Origin: Triatoma infestans | Lineage: Eukaryota > Arthropoda > Insecta > Hemiptera > Reduviidae | DNA: 64,000 bases | Direction of reading: 5' to 3' | Assembly (NCBI GenBank): GCA_011037195.1 | Contig: JAAEAF010008955.1 | Coordinates: forward strand, 1-64,000 | Shown: positions 22,000-34,070 of the stretch, one piece after another | How positions within the stretch are numbered: the first letter of the stretch is position 1 | Layout: every line of letters starts with the position of its first letter | Made by a program: the position numbers and the translations under genes | Notes under the pieces: generated by a model | What the model saw: the letters and a program-made list of their open reading frames with translations, nothing else | Database searches by the model: none | What the model was told of the DNA's origin: nothing

Positions 22000-22335
22000 A
22001 AAACTGAAACATGATATTCCATTTAGGTATATCACAGCATCTGACACGAAGATTTTGAACAAAATTCAACAACCGGAAGTACGATATTACTGAATGATTT
22101 TTTTTTTTACGGCTCTCGAAAACAGCTCGAACGATTTTCTTATAACTTTATATATTATCTATACACTTATACCTACCACTTTGACTTGAAACTTTTCCAT
22201 TCACTTCCGTATTTATTTTAGTATAAACGATTAAAATTTGAAGCTTAAAGAAAAGTTCGTCATTTTACATAATTTAACGTATAAATAACAGGGGTGTGGT
22301 AAAGTCGTGTGAGTGTTTCAAACTAGATTATTTTT
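22000..22335 (+). mobile_element. Repeat B, old internally deleted copy
   Basis: It carries family landmarks in order: actgaaacatgatattccat, caaccggaagtacgatatta, gtgtgagtgtttcaaactag. Divergence is high. Confidence 0.6.
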
Positions 22336-23460
22336 TTTCTGTTCCTCGGTCGCTCTTATAGTTAAAAGATTATTTCAATGAGAAAACAGAATTACTGAGG
22401 TTGTAAAAACATTGCTCAGCGCTATAGTAAGCAAAATTTTGCTGGAATGAAATACCAACGTCCGCTAATAGACAGTCATAAGTAGAACTAGGAATTAGTT
22501 AAATTAAACATGGCGTCCATGTTTTAGAGCCATGGGGGAGAATTACATCATATTCACTAATAAATGTATATATATATACGATGGAGTATAGTTAAGGGAG
22601 AGATCGGTTTGTAACATGATGTACTAACTCAATTAATTACTATTGTGTATAATGCAGAATTAGCAAGTAAGTGAAGGAGGGTTAGACGGAGAGCAAGAGG
22701 AAGGTACGTCGTAGGAATGGGAAAGGGGAACAGATATAATAATCCAAGTGTGAAATTAGTGAGTGGTGATTGGTTTGGATGAGTTTCTATTAATAATGAA
22801 ATTGTACAGGGAATTAGTTTAGTGGTAGTACACACAAGTGGATGGGCGGATACTGGAGGCCGATGTGGGTAACAGCCTAGGGGGTGGGTGGTTGGCAGAG
22901 AGAGAGGTAATAGAAGATAGGGTTAGCACTCAGATGATGTAGGGTTTAGTAATGGTGTGATCTGTATATAGGAGGGGAGAGTTTTATATGTTGATTACAT
23001 GATGATATCATCATGCTATGTTCGACTATATTCTGCATACTACAATCATGCTGAAACATACATTACATATTTGCGTTAAATTCTCCATCTATGCTTTATT
23101 AATATACTAATTGTACTTATAACTAAATATTCACACCAACGACACGATAATTCCCACATTAAAATAGATAATAATTGTAAATGTTCAATGAATAATGGAT
23201 TATTTCTAATAATATTGCTACATAACATAATTAATTCCTTAATCAAAACGACCAAAGCACAACTAGGTAGTATTACAAATAATCTAAAGTTTCTAATTAA
23301 AGAACTAAAAGACGCAGCTAGATATAAATGCAGGCTATTAGAAAACGTCTCATTATTTTGAATATTAGCAGCTATTTCTTAAATGTCAGCAAATCTAATC
23401 ATTTTTTTTATGTGTATCTGTATGTTTTTGTTCCAGCATCACGCAAAAGCGTTGAAGATA
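22336..23460. other. No gene seen
   Basis: A purine-rich stretch (22620-22990) carries a short open frame on minus but has no protein similarity that I recognise. The remainder is AT-rich. Confidence 0.5.
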
Positions 23461-24417
23461 CGAGGCATGTCCAGTAAGTAAGTGTACTGAATTTTTGTAG
23501 GTTACAATAATTTTTATTTGAACAAAAAAAATTACCTGGTTACATTAGTACATATGTAAGCTATTTTTCGACATAGTCACCATTCCTCTCAATGCAGCTG
23601 GTGAACCGGGATATTAATTTTTTGATGCCTTCCTCGAACTAGTTTCTCGCCAACCCTTTCGTCCACTTCTCCACCTCCCCCTTCACCTCCTCGTCGATTG
23701 AAAACCTTTTTCCACCTATGTGCAGCTTCAGGGAGGTAAAGAGATAGTAATCTGAAGGTGCTAGGTCAGAGGAATGCGCGGAATGCACGAGGCAAGCAGT
23801 TCCTTCGTGGCGTTGGCCGTGTGTGGTCTGGCATTGTAGTGCAGGAGGCAGACTCCCTTTGTCAGCATGCCTCTCCTTTTGTTCTGAATCGTCCTCCGCA
23901 ATTTTTTTAGGGTCTCACAGTATCTTGCAGAGATGATGGTCTCCCCTTGAGGCATATATTCAATTAAAATTGAGCCTTGACAGTCCCAAAACACGGATGC
24001 CATGATTTTCTTGGCTGAAATTGTGGTTTTGAACTTTTTGGCGGAGGGTGAAGAGGTGTGACGCCACTGTTGAGACTGCCTTTTGGTTTCAGGTGTGTAG
24101 TGTGCAGTTACAGTAGTTTCAGGTGTGTAGTGTGTAGTGTGCCCAAGTTTCATCTCCAGTAATGATGGAGCGGAGAAATTCATCTCCATGGAGTTTGTAG
24201 CGTCTCAAAAACTCTTTCCCGGCCTCCACTCGATTCAACTTGGCGGGAGATTGGATTGACATTTTTCACGAAACGTATTGTCTCAACGTACTGGCCTCGA
24301 ACCGGTCTCGTTGCGGAGGGGAGGACTCAGGCTACACGATAGTGTAGCCAATATGTCGAAAACAAAATCCCTCCAGCCGTGAGAGCCTCAGTACACTTAC
24401 TTACTGGACATGCCTCG
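23461..24417 (-). mobile_element. Mariner, second family, internally deleted (957 bp)
   Basis: Terminal inverted repeats of 30 bp (starting CGAGGCATGTCCAGTAAGTA at 23461-23490, reversed at 24388-24417) are flanked by TA. The ends differ from those of the 6241 and 34071 elements, so this is a separate family. At 957 bp it is about 300 bp short of a full mariner. Confidence 0.92.
23761..24189 (-). pseudogene. Mariner transposase fragment with broken catalytic site
   Basis: The remaining frame covers the centre of the protein: HYTPETKRQSQQWRH, KKIMASVFWDCQG, LIEYMPQGETI, and LLHYNARPHTA. In the last motif the second catalytic aspartate of the family (HDNARPH) is tyrosine. The amino-terminal DNA-binding region is almost gone, and the YTPET segment is partly duplicated. 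It cannot encode an active enzyme. Confidence 0.85.
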
Positions 24418-24424
24418 TATCTGT

Positions 24425-25180
24425 TTCAACAAGCACCTATCTGTTCCTAGGCATAGTGGAGCATATTAAAACTATCGAGGTGGACATAATTTTGGGCTTG
24501 CCTTCCGATATAATGGACTCCCTGGAAGTATAGACCGCCAATTTCTAGGCAATTCTATGTAGTGCATGGAAGGCTCCAGGATGGAAGATGGGAAACAAGT
24601 GGTTAATCCGAGCTGCGAGACGACTCTATAGTCGTCATCTTCTCAAACAGCCAGGCTGCCCTACAAGCCATCAGATCGAACCAGGTCAATTCGAGACTAG
24701 TGTGAGACTGCTTGGGTAAACCTCATGGAAATTTGTAGCTAAAACCCAACTTTTCTGGGTATAAGGGCAACGAGGGTAGGATCACTTATTTAACCTAAAA
24801 CTTTCTGCGCAAGATGCCTCATGAATGCCAGCCATCAAAGCATGGATGCAGAATAGATCACAAGAATGGTGGGAGAAAACCTCCGGAGAAGCAGGTGAAA
24901 AATTTTTTTTAGTAGCTATTTGCCCAGCCTTACTACAGAACTACTACAACAAAACCGTACGGATGACTGTAGGCCTCTTTATTGGTCACTGCAGACTCAA
25001 TAAGCACAACATTGATTGGACCTAACAACAGACAGCCTTTATACGTTTTGTCAGGAAGAAGAAGATACAGTTCTACACGTACTGTGCCAGTGTGAGTCGG
25101 CTTGTATGGTCGAGACTCATCCGGAAATCTCTCCAGACTCCTAAGTCTAAGTAAAAAGTGACGAGGGAGCAGGATATAAC
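24425..25180 (+). pseudogene. Jockey-type element fragment (RNase H to zinc knuckle)
   Basis: Frames give GSRMEDGKQVV (start of RNase H), then a SNSQAALQAIRSNQVNSRLV segment near 24640-24700. Next come TVGLFIGHCRLNKHN near 24970-25005 and EEEDTVLHVLCQCES near 25065-25100, the Cys/His knuckle. Several frameshifts separate them. It lies immediately beside the mariner end at 24417. Confidence 0.7.
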
Positions 25181-25199
25181 AAAAAAAAAACTTCTAAAT

Positions 25200-25790
25200 C
25201 TCTAGAGAATTTCTTAAATTTTCCAAAAAATCGTTACAATACTAGAGATATTGTTTCTTAATGGAGAATTATTTGTTCGAAAAAAAAAACAAATAAAAGT
25301 AAAAAGTCTCATTATTATTATTATTATTATTTAAAGTGATGATGTGAAAATATTTTCAGAGAAACTGCGGAATAATGACATATGTATTTTTGATAAGCTA
25401 GGGCGTGGTTTTAATGTGGGAGTGGCCAACGTACTTGACAAGCATAGTTTTCCGATTGAACAACACAACCCTAAAACCTATAATTTACATCATCTTAAGA
25501 TTAGTTAAAAATAATTTTTAGTTAATTGATATAATAATTTAGAATAAGTTAGAACCAAGGTAGAGATAGTACATGAATGTGATTACATTGTAGTCCGGAG
25601 AAATGCCTGAAAATTCCAATACAATTTTAAAACTAACTCAAAAATCCCTTTCATTAATATAAATGATATCTTCCCGTTACAAAATAATAATAATAATAAT
25701 ACATAAATCTCACCTCCTACAACCTAACTCTCTCGTCCTAATATAGCCCTCTTCCCATATTCCAGGTAGTCCTTCCCGCCGACTGAAACG
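25200..25790. other. No gene seen
   Basis: AT-rich, with (ATT)n at about 25313-25331 and (AAT)n at about 25684-25701, which may be leftover tails of non-LTR elements. Confidence 0.5.
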
Positions 25791-26140
25791 TCTATTAACG
25801 CTTGATATACTTATTATTATTATTATTATTATTTTTATTTTACCTAAATAAATTACATAACAAGTAACATAAGGTACGTCAAAATTACATAATAAACAAT
25901 AAGTTTGCTAGTTCAAATAGTCCTTGCTTTGATGTTTGCACTTTGTTCTCACTAGAAAATAAACACTATCCAACACTGTATTTAGTCTATCCTGAAGTGT
26001 CCCAGCGCCCACTTCTCTTCCAGAAACTCATTTATTTTATAAAAACTGTTTTCCTTAAAGAAATGTTTCAACGTTTTCTTATATGGTTCAGTCTTCAGAC
26101 CCATTATTTCCTTCGGCAGTTAAGAAACCTACCTCATTAA
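25790..26140 (-). pseudogene. Non-LTR retrotransposon 3' end (CR1/Jockey-type)
   Basis: The minus strand reads LPKEIMGLKTEPYKKTLKHF then FKENSFYKINEFLEEKWALG (about 26125 down to 25990). This fits the conserved end of CR1/Jockey reverse transcriptases, LP-x-EI ... FK-x-x-LK ... FY-x-x-EF. The 3' UTR continues to an (ATT)n tail at about 25811-25836. Confidence 0.65.
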
Positions 26141-26233
26141 ACATTATTACTGAATAATGTCCTTCACATGTGCACATATCATGTTTTCTTGTCATCATTT
26201 TTGCTTGTTTTGTTTATGTTATATACATATATG

Positions 26234-26530
26234 TATAATGGAGTTGTTGAGGAAAAGAAATTAGGTTTGATTGAATGAACGAGATATGAAGACACTGTTA
26301 TAATGTAGCTATAAGTTTACACTAACTGCACTGGACTTTATAATGAAACCGATAGAATAAAAGGTGGGAGTAGACATATGATACGATACGATGTATGTTT
26401 GAATGTGATAGATATCCTCTTAGATAGATTCTCACTGGCTTATATACACAGGTTCTCCCACTCTAGCCTGCCTAAGTCAGAGAGTAGTCTCTGTTAACCA
26501 GAGAGAGAGCCTCTCTTCTCTCTGCTGGAT
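26234..26530 (-). repeat. LTR-like repeat X
   Basis: It is homologous in reverse to 40572-40918 and 45378-45668. Shared blocks are the reverse of aacctaatttctctcctca, gcagtttgtgtaaacttata and gagaacctgtatataagcc. The last contains a TATA-like box placed as in a retroviral-type LTR promoter. I see no internal coding region. Confidence 0.5.
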
Positions 26531-27535
26531 GCCATTATATAAACAAATAAAGATTTAAAGCTTAAGAAAATCGTAGAAACTGTTTTCGAAGAACTACTGC
26601 AAACTCTTTTATACAATTGACACCCCTACCTAACGCCATTTTTATGGGGGCCACCCCAACTAAAGATTGTAATGTGGCAATTTTAAAATTTCTTGATTAA
26701 ATATTATTAACTAGAGTAAGGATAAGTTTTATGTGTGTTGTTTGCGTTTCACATTCATATTTCTTTTTTATTTAATATAAAGAGAATAAAAAAAAAAAAT
26801 CACTTTTAATTTTTTAGAATACAAAGGTTAGCCATTAATTTTTAGATTGCCACAATCATCAGCTGTTCCAATAAAAAAACAAAACAAAAGAAAAGAAACA
26901 CATTTTCGGTAAATTTCTTATTTATGTTATAATCTCATTAATTCCTATTGAAGGAGGTACAAGAGCGTGAAAATATTACACAACTAATTTTTTTATTTTT
27001 TATTAATGAACCAAAAAGTAATTAAATGTAGATTTATCATCATTTAGGTATATAGAGGAGATAATTTAGTGACATGTTATAATTAAATATATTATATTGT
27101 GTGATAAAAAGTGATAAATATTTTCAAAGTTTGACATAATTCCTAATGATTGGTATTTAGTTTTGAAGAGACGGAAGAGTGGGAGATGGTATTTTAGAGA
27201 ACACTTTAGACAACATTTAAGGACACTTCAGATAAGCTTCAAGTAATTACTTAATTAATAATAAATAAAAGAAAAATCTGGTGTGACTAATACGACATGC
27301 TACTTATTGCTGTTTAAAACAATTAATTATGAAATTGACAATTTTTTTTTTTTTTTTTCAAAGGTTGGTAGACCTAACATAAATATATAGTGGTGGGGCA
27401 ATATTGATTAGCACTTTAGGAAATAGTAGTTACATTGAACTCCAAAAAGAGACAGCGCCTAGATTAAACCCAATAACATTTCAAAATGAACGTCTTTCTG
27501 AAAAAAAATACGGTTACCATTACAAATTTTCATGA
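26531..27535. other. No gene seen
   Basis: AT-rich spacer with long A and T runs (26787-26800, 27342-27358). Confidence 0.55.
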
Positions 27536-28020
27536 AAATACTCCCGTCAAAATTTGGAAACTTTTTCAGTAAAATCGTACTTCCCGATTAACCAAATTTC
27601 TTCGAATTTAGAATTCGTAACAATGCATTTAATATATCTTATTAATATTATATACACAATATAATATCCATTCCAAAAAAAAGATCTTCTAGAACCCTCC
27701 AAAAAATTATTGTTTCTCAGAAAAATGTTTCAAATAAAAGTTGTAGCTCTTTGTATATGTTGTTAATATACGAAATTTAGTAAAGTTAATAGTTAAGGCT
27801 AAAGAATTTTGGCAGATAACTTACTGTCGGATTCCATTGTGATACCTAAACGGAATATTAAGTTTGAACTTACTGCGATTTTTTTTTAAGTTGTGTTCTG
27901 TTCATATACAGGCCATATTCTAAAAACTACTTTTACGGACACGGGGGGGGGATGCCCTCAAAACACTCAATATCGAAAATTTGACACGATAACGATTACA
28001 AATACTTCCTCTTACTAGAA
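27535..28020 (-). mobile_element. Repeat B, diverged partial copy
   Basis: It ends with the family head in reverse (atcgaaaatttgacacgata; acttcctcttacta). Landmarks include aaagttgtagctctttgtat and ccattgtgatacctaaacgg. Confidence 0.7.
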
Positions 28021-28400
28021 CAGATTAGATTAGACTGACAGAAGTGGAAGGCGGGCCTCATTTCACAGCGACCTACAGTAAGATGACGTCTATGGTGGAT
28101 CCTCTAAAATTATATATAGCACATCCCTCAGCCGCGCCTTCTTAAACAGAACCTAGCAAAGCTTAGAGTGGCTTCAGGATTGCTTGTACCTAGTTGAAGA
28201 AACCTTGTCTTTGTTAAGCCAGCAGACTCACAAAGGATGTGAACCAGGGCTTTCTTCTAGAATTGCAGGAATCGGCAAAACGCGTTATCTGTTAAGTAGT
28301 AATTGGTGCATTCAGCCTACAATTCCCTATTAATAGACCCACTTATGTCCCCCTTCGGCTATAGCTCAGTAGGTCCCTGATAAATTTAGACAAATGTCAA
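28021..28400 (-). pseudogene. Jockey-type 3' fragment, first of two
   Basis: The minus strand gives ALVHILCESAGLTKTRFLQL and GTSNPEATL, the zinc-knuckle region of the same Jockey-type family seen at 11100. It ends in the family tail at agattagattag (28021). A very similar fragment follows at 28606. Confidence 0.6.
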
Positions 28401-28605
28401 AAAATTGTTTGACAACAGAAACACGCTCTTCAGTTTAAAGCATATAGAGTTGCAATCTGACATTGGATTTAAAGACTGGACTTTACAAAATCTATCTTTC
28501 CAGAGATTAATATATCTCGTCTCATAATCCTGCCTTATTTTGTGTCTTCGCTTTTTTTTTTTTAGCAACATCATCATTTGTGAGCAATTATTTTCAAGTA
28601 TGAAA

Positions 28606-28945
28606 TAGATTAGATTAGAGTGACAAAAGGGGAGGCGAGCACATTCCACCGCACCTATACTAAGAGGTATATTGTAGATTCCCTGTGTTTATAGCACATC
28701 CCTCAGCTTCGCCCTCTTGACAGGTCTGGCAAGGCTAAAAGCGGCTCCGTCATGAAGCTCTCCTGGCTTCGGGACACTTATTCCCAATTGAAGAAACCTT
28801 GTCCTCATCAGGGATCGAAATCACCGAGGATGTTTTCCATGACCTTGCAGAATTGGCATAGCGCGCGTGGCATAGACCCACTATTAACAGTAAATCCCTT
28901 CGGCTCTGATTTAGTAGAACCCTAGTAAATTAAGGCAACTGTCTC
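28606..28945 (-). pseudogene. Jockey-type 3' fragment, second of two
   Basis: It is homologous to 28021-28400 (tagcacatccctcagc; gaagaaaccttgtc; agattagattag). It has the same orientation and the same 3' terminus but a different 5' end, so these look like two separate truncated insertions rather than a duplication. Confidence 0.6.
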
Positions 28946-29019
28946 TTAATGAAGTGTTTAGTCTGCCACTGTCTTGGTGTTCTCTCCCACCATTGCAAAC
29001 GCTGTTCTTCTATCCAGCT

Positions 29020-29466
29020 GTAGTGGAAGAAAGAAGTGAAAGAATATGATAGTTTTGAAAAATAGTTTAGAGTATTTTATAGTTTGAAAAATAGAATTTT
29101 CATAAAATTTTAAATGTATCTTAGTGCTGTGAAAAGAGTCAGGTACTGTAATTTAAGGTCATTGCTATTGGAAAACAAAGGCACAAGAATCCGTTAAATT
29201 AATACAATGCCACTTGGCCAACTGTTTTGTAAGAGAAGGCATTCTTTTGAACAGTCTGCGGCGTTCTGCGTTCTAACAAGAATAGTTTGTTGTAGACACC
29301 GAATCTTTGCAAATAACTTGTAGTTATTATTTTAATAGAATATATTTATTGTTAGCAATGGTGACTACTTTCTTATTTCTGATACTTCACTCTCTTCAAC
29401 ATATATATACTTACAAGCCCCTTTTACTAAACCGTTCAAGCCACTACAAACTACAACAACATTTCA
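29020..29466 (+). repeat. LTR-like repeat Z
   Basis: It begins TGTAGTGGAAGAAAG and ends with ccactacaaactacaacaac. Related copies lie at 46470-46797 and 57776-58298, sharing ggaaaacaaaggcacaa, aatatatttatt and cttacaagccc. The TG start and length (~450 bp) suggest a solo LTR. Confidence 0.5.
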
Positions 29467-29494
29467 CAGCCTTTAATAGAAGTTAGAATTAGGA

Positions 29495-29697
29495 GTTTGG
29501 ACTACCCGCAGAAAGGTTCGGGGACTATAGAAATATTCTTCGAATCCTCCCTCTTGTTGCCGAGAAACCCCGTATGTCCTAGCACCCAGGCGAGTGTCAT
29601 CTTATTCCGAACACTCACCTCGGTTGGGGTAGTTAGGCTATCACACACCAGTTTTGAGACTGTTTGGTGTGAAGAAAGTGCCACTATCGCGGTCTAG
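29495..29697 (-). pseudogene. Jockey-type RNase H fragment
   Basis: The minus frame includes SKLVCDSLTTPTEVSVRNKM then LAWVLGHTGFLGNKREDS and IVPEPFCG. This is the RNase H WVPGHTGxxGNExAD block followed by the GPEPFCG segment of Jockey-type elements. It is short and missing both ends. Confidence 0.65.
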
Positions 29698-30560
29698 AAC
29701 TAAGAGAAAGTAATAAGAAAAATTAACAATACCAATATTAAGTAGAATAACAAGAAGAAAAATAAATAAAAGTAAATTTCCAACAGAAGAACCACTTGTG
29801 TATTTATTCTCTCCTCTCTGGGGGTCGCTCTTTTATATAAAATCCAAATACAATCAGAAAAAAGTTGTTAAACAAACTTTTTCTTTTACACAGTATTTAC
29901 AACAGTTTTCCTTCTTCCATTTACACTCATTGTCACCAAACACTAACTTGACCGACACTCTCTTCCTTTTGCTTCTTCAACAACCGACGCTAATCTCTTT
30001 AACTGTTCCCTTCCTTCCCACCCTTAACTAGACTATTTCCCTGCTAAAACTTATCTTCAATATTAACTTTTCAACTTTTCTTTTCTATATATATAAAAAA
30101 AAAACCTCTTCTGCCAAACAAAAGAACCTAATATAACCTCACTTTTATCTATTTTTTGGAAATACTTAAAACATTAAACTTAAATAAATAAAAAAAAATA
30201 TATTATTACTGATAATTTTAATTAAATTATCTCTTGTCAAAAAGCTGTTCTTTTTTCTTCTTTTTTTTATACTACTTAAGATTAGGTAAAATTGCTGAAA
30301 AAAATTTCAGTAAATATGGTGAGGAATACTTATAACTGCACTTAATACAGTAATTATAAAATTTGTTACATTTTCTTTTAACTTGAAGTTAATATATATA
30401 ACGTCACAGATTCTCCAGAAACCATTCAAGATAATTTTTTCCATATATAAGATACACATGTGTGCAGATGGCATTTTAATTTTAACAAAATGGTTGCATA
30501 AAATACTAATACTAAAAGAGTGTGGATTGGAGAAGACATCGAGCGACGGAAGTCCACTAT
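29698..30560. other. No gene recognised; pyrimidine-rich LTR-like block at about 29800-30110
   Basis: A CT-rich stretch with a TATA-like ttttatataaaatcc near 29831 resembles an LTR, but I found no second copy or defined ends. From 30110 the DNA is AT-rich. Confidence 0.3.
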
Positions 30561-31009
30561 CTTGAACCCATTCTATTAAGTGGTCACCAAATAACCTGCT
30601 TGGGAAATTATAACCAAAAGAGATCGGAAACATGCATATCGGCCTTAGGAAGCATAAGCTAAGCATTCTTATGGGGCATTTTCTTATGGGACTCCTGACG
30701 AGCTTAGACAGTGACACCATGTGCATATTCTGTGAGGAGATGGAGGAAAATCCAATATATCGCCTAAAAGACTGCGATGCTTTAGGCATCTGGGCAGTTA
30801 CCAGGAAGAGGGAAGAACATATCTTCCCTGGAGCTGTTCAGGATATTAAGATTCCTTAGGGACTCGACGATATTAAGATTTCTTAGCCTATGGCACCCGG
30901 GGGCATCAGCACAATAGACCATGTAGAAGAGCGAAGAATCAGACATTAGCTGAATCAAACATTAGTTACTCCCCACCTAAGCCAGACTAGGGAAGGGAGA
31001 ATTCTATTC

Positions 31010-31043
<34 letters not shown>

Positions 31044-31045
31044 GC
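30560..31045 (+). pseudogene. Jockey-type 3' fragment with (AAT)n tail
   Basis: The frame at about 30632-30859 reads LSILMGHFLMGLLTSLDSDT then MCIFCEEMEENPIYRLKDC. This matches the LTGHCxLRxHL ... CRFCxEEEETPxHLLxDC end of Jockey-type ORF2. The 3' UTR holds tggcacccgggggcatcagc and ends in (AAT)n at 31018-31042. Confidence 0.7.
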
Positions 31046-31321
31046 TTTATTTGTAAAAAAAAAAAAAATTAAACTTACATAAAAAAAATAACATAATCTA
31101 AAGCTATTTCTAAGCATGGTATGAAAAACGTTTGCCAAGAGTTCTGGATTATGAATAAGTGTAGATTATTTTCATGAAAGAATTCAAGTTCTAATATAAT
31201 ATTTAAAGTTAAAAAAAAAAAAAAATACAAAAAAAAAAATTGAAAATAAGAAAAAAACACAAATAAATAATCTTCTTAATAAGTAAGTTCTAAAATAACA
31301 AATGGCCAGCCTCAAACTTTC

Positions 31322-31527
31322 AAAACTCATTTATGGTAATTAAATACCGAAATCAGGAATTGCCTATATCTACCCGCTGATTTCACATACCTTCCCAACC
31401 TTTCCCGATCACTTCTGTTTAGAATATCTACAAGTTCGTTCATTTCTAATTTTTCTTTTCCCCACATTTCTAGTCTATAACATTTTAATATCGGACATAC
31501 CGCCAAAAAATGATAGCCGTCCTCTTC
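31322..31527 (-). pseudogene. Non-LTR retrotransposon C-terminal fragment
   Basis: About 65 open codons on minus begin EEDGYHFLAVCPILKCYRLE then MWGKEKLEMNELVDILN. The H-F-L-x-x-CP-x-x-x-x-x-R pattern is the terminal knuckle of many insect non-LTR elements. The upstream part is missing; the frame closes after ISVFNYHK. Confidence 0.6.
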
Positions 31528-31539
31528 TTTTCATATATA

Positions 31540-32440
31540 TATATATATATGAGAACAGTTCGGGAGAGTTTTCACAACAATTATCGACATCCAGTCAGCA
31601 AACATCAATCTACTTACTTTCTAATTACTCAGCCAGTCTGTCTCTCTCTTAGTTATTCTCTCGCGCTACACCTTATTCTCTAATATCTTACAACAAGTGT
31701 AAAGTCTTTGCAGCAATTTGTGTTTTGTATTCTATTATACAATCTTCAGCACATCGACCAGTTTATTTCTTCTTCATTCATTTCCTCCAATTCTCTCTCC
31801 ATGTCACATCTAACATAGTCGCAGTGCCACAGGCTCCTTCACAACCCACCAAATAAGTGGTCACAGACTTAATTTCTAAAATTTATCACGATCGCATTAC
31901 TTCTTGTTATTTAGGAAGGAATAGAAAGTAGAAAGGAAAAATCTACACATATATAACTATCACTTTTATTTGAAAAATATTTTCAGGGAAACTGATTCTT
32001 GGGGGTTTCTAGGGGGAAGGGGGAGGGAACACCAACGTTAGGCTTTCTTTTAAAGCATGTACTACTTCAGTACAATAGGTACTCCCGTCACCTGTACAAT
32101 AATAATTACATTAGAACCTGTAAAGGGATCTAAAGCAGAGAGAGAGATCGACCAAATTGAGAATCTCACCCGCTTCTTAGCTGCGCTAGCCCTAACAGAG
32201 ACAGTCTTTAGAACAGTTTATTTAGCAGTTACAACGCTTCAGTAACCAACTACTATCATTCTCTTTACTCAGTCTAGATTCTCTCGCTACCTAATTTCTA
32301 TTTACGTGTAAAGTTCTGGCAGTTTTTTGTCTCTATTTTATTATACAGGGTTTAGCATTCATTCTAGCTTATTTCTTAAAAAACCCTTCCTCACTAATTT
32401 CTCTCCTTCTAAAACCTATTGAAGAACCATTGTGACAATT
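31540..32440 (+). repeat. Two LTR-like repeats of group Y (about 31540-31835 and 32110-32425)
   Basis: The two share a pattern with 45780-46135: agtctgtctctct or cagtctagattc, then a ctacctaatttc-type block, tgtaaagt-ctt-gcag, tattatacag, and a ctctcc-rich end. A diverged repeat B piece lies between them (31955-32050). No coding region. Confidence 0.35.
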
Positions 32441-33110
32441 CAAAATTTGAACAGTAGGTGCTTAGTTTTTTTTTCCTTTTTTTTTTTTTTTTTGGAAATT
32501 TCTAGAAAACGATTGCAATGGTTTTGATTAGACTTCTGAATGCTAACCATACAGTTATACACATCACTTATTTCCCGTAGTAATTGCTTTTCAAGGGTTT
32601 TCTGCAGAATCTAGGACTTTACTTCTTTTTTTCTTATGATAAATATGAATTTGTGAAATATTTTGGCGCCATCTTGGACCATCTACAGTGTAAATATATA
32701 CAATTTCTAACTCTGCATGTGGGCCAGCTAAAACCTCTACCTCTACTACACCTACCATAGCTATTCTTATGTTAGAGCAATAAGTAAAAATTTCCAAGTT
32801 TGTTTAAAAAATATTTGTCAATAATTTAAATCAATTATACGTAAAAACCATTATCAATTAATGAAATCACTATCAATTATCAAGAAGTAAAACCATTTAA
32901 TAAGTCCTGGAGTAAGAGAAAAATGGGATGAGTGATACATACAAGATTTTTTTTAAAAACATTTTGTTTATATATACACATTTATATACACCAATAGACC
33001 ACCATTTGCTAAAAAAATTCCTGAACACTTTTTTTTTTTTTTTTTTTTTTTTTTTACGATTGTTTCCATGAAGACACCAACGGGTTTCAATTAAAACTTG
33101 GTAGTATGCT
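32441..33110. other. No gene seen; diverged repeat B scraps and long T runs
   Basis: T runs of 17-30 bases occur at about 32479-32494 and 33028-33055. Fragments around 32900-32950 recall repeat B ends. Confidence 0.4.
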
Positions 33111-33755
33111 AACCATGGCGAACAGACAATGCCGGCAGAATGGTCCGACTAAAAGGTGAAAAGATAGAACAGGTCTATTACTTTAAATATCTGTGTGGCC
33201 ATATAGGAATGGCTGTACGACCCGTGAAATCCAGCAAAGAGTTCTAGCAGCAGGCTGCCTCTTTAAGTCTATAAAAAACGGTCTTATTAAGAAAGAGGTC
33301 TCTAAGAAAGCGTTCAACAAGAGCCAAGTTCCTACCTGTACTTGGCGTATTACAGCGAGTCTTGGACCCTCAGTAACAATCACAGAAGTCAACTCCAAGC
33401 AATGGAGATGAGATTTGTCAGAAGGATAAAGGGGAAAAAAAACCGTGATCGGATCAGGAATCCACAATCAGAAGTAACCTGAAACTGAAATCCACTGAAA
33501 CGAAATTATCGAAGAAAACTGGCTGAGATGGTACGGCCACGTCATCAGAATGGCAGATAATAGGATGGCGAACACTGCTTATGAGACAAAGGTAGAAGGT
33601 AAGAGGCCGAGAGGAAGACCAAGGAAAACTTGGAATGACAGTCTGCACGTAACATTTACAAGAAGGGGTCAGGATTGGCTGAAACATAAGCAACTGGCTT
33701 CAGAGAGGGAAAAATGGAAGCAGCTCTATAAAGGACCTCATAATACTGCTTAGGC
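33110..33755 (+). pseudogene. Non-LTR retrotransposon C-terminal region (LRWYGHV / GRPRKTW type)
   Basis: Frames give YRNGCTTREIQQRVLAAGCL, MEMRFVRRIKG and NRDRIRNPQSEVT. The last 68 codons (about 33550-33753) are open: WLRWYGHVIRMADNR just before, then EGKRPRGRPRKTW and WLKHKQLASEREKWKQLY, ending at a stop. This is the conserved end of many animal endonuclease-RT proteins. At least two frameshifts lie upstream. Confidence 0.75.
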
Positions 33756-34070
33756 GGTAGAGAGAGGTATTGACTAACAAGAACTATGCTGACTATATTA
33801 TACAGTGACGTATCATTTTTGCTTGATACTTTTTCCCGAGAAAAATTAATATTAGTGAGATAACTGGTACGTGGAAGATCATGCAATGTTTACGCAAAAA
33901 ATATTAAGACTATTAAAAAATTTGAGTATCATTTTTAAATTTGTAGCAAGAAGTTTGCCAATTACAACTAGTGTAAAACTTACGTTATTTCTCTTTAGAA
34001 GTATAACAATGCTACAAAAAAAGTTCTTGGTTATTCCCATATGAAGTTAAGGGGTTTCCCCCGTGATATA

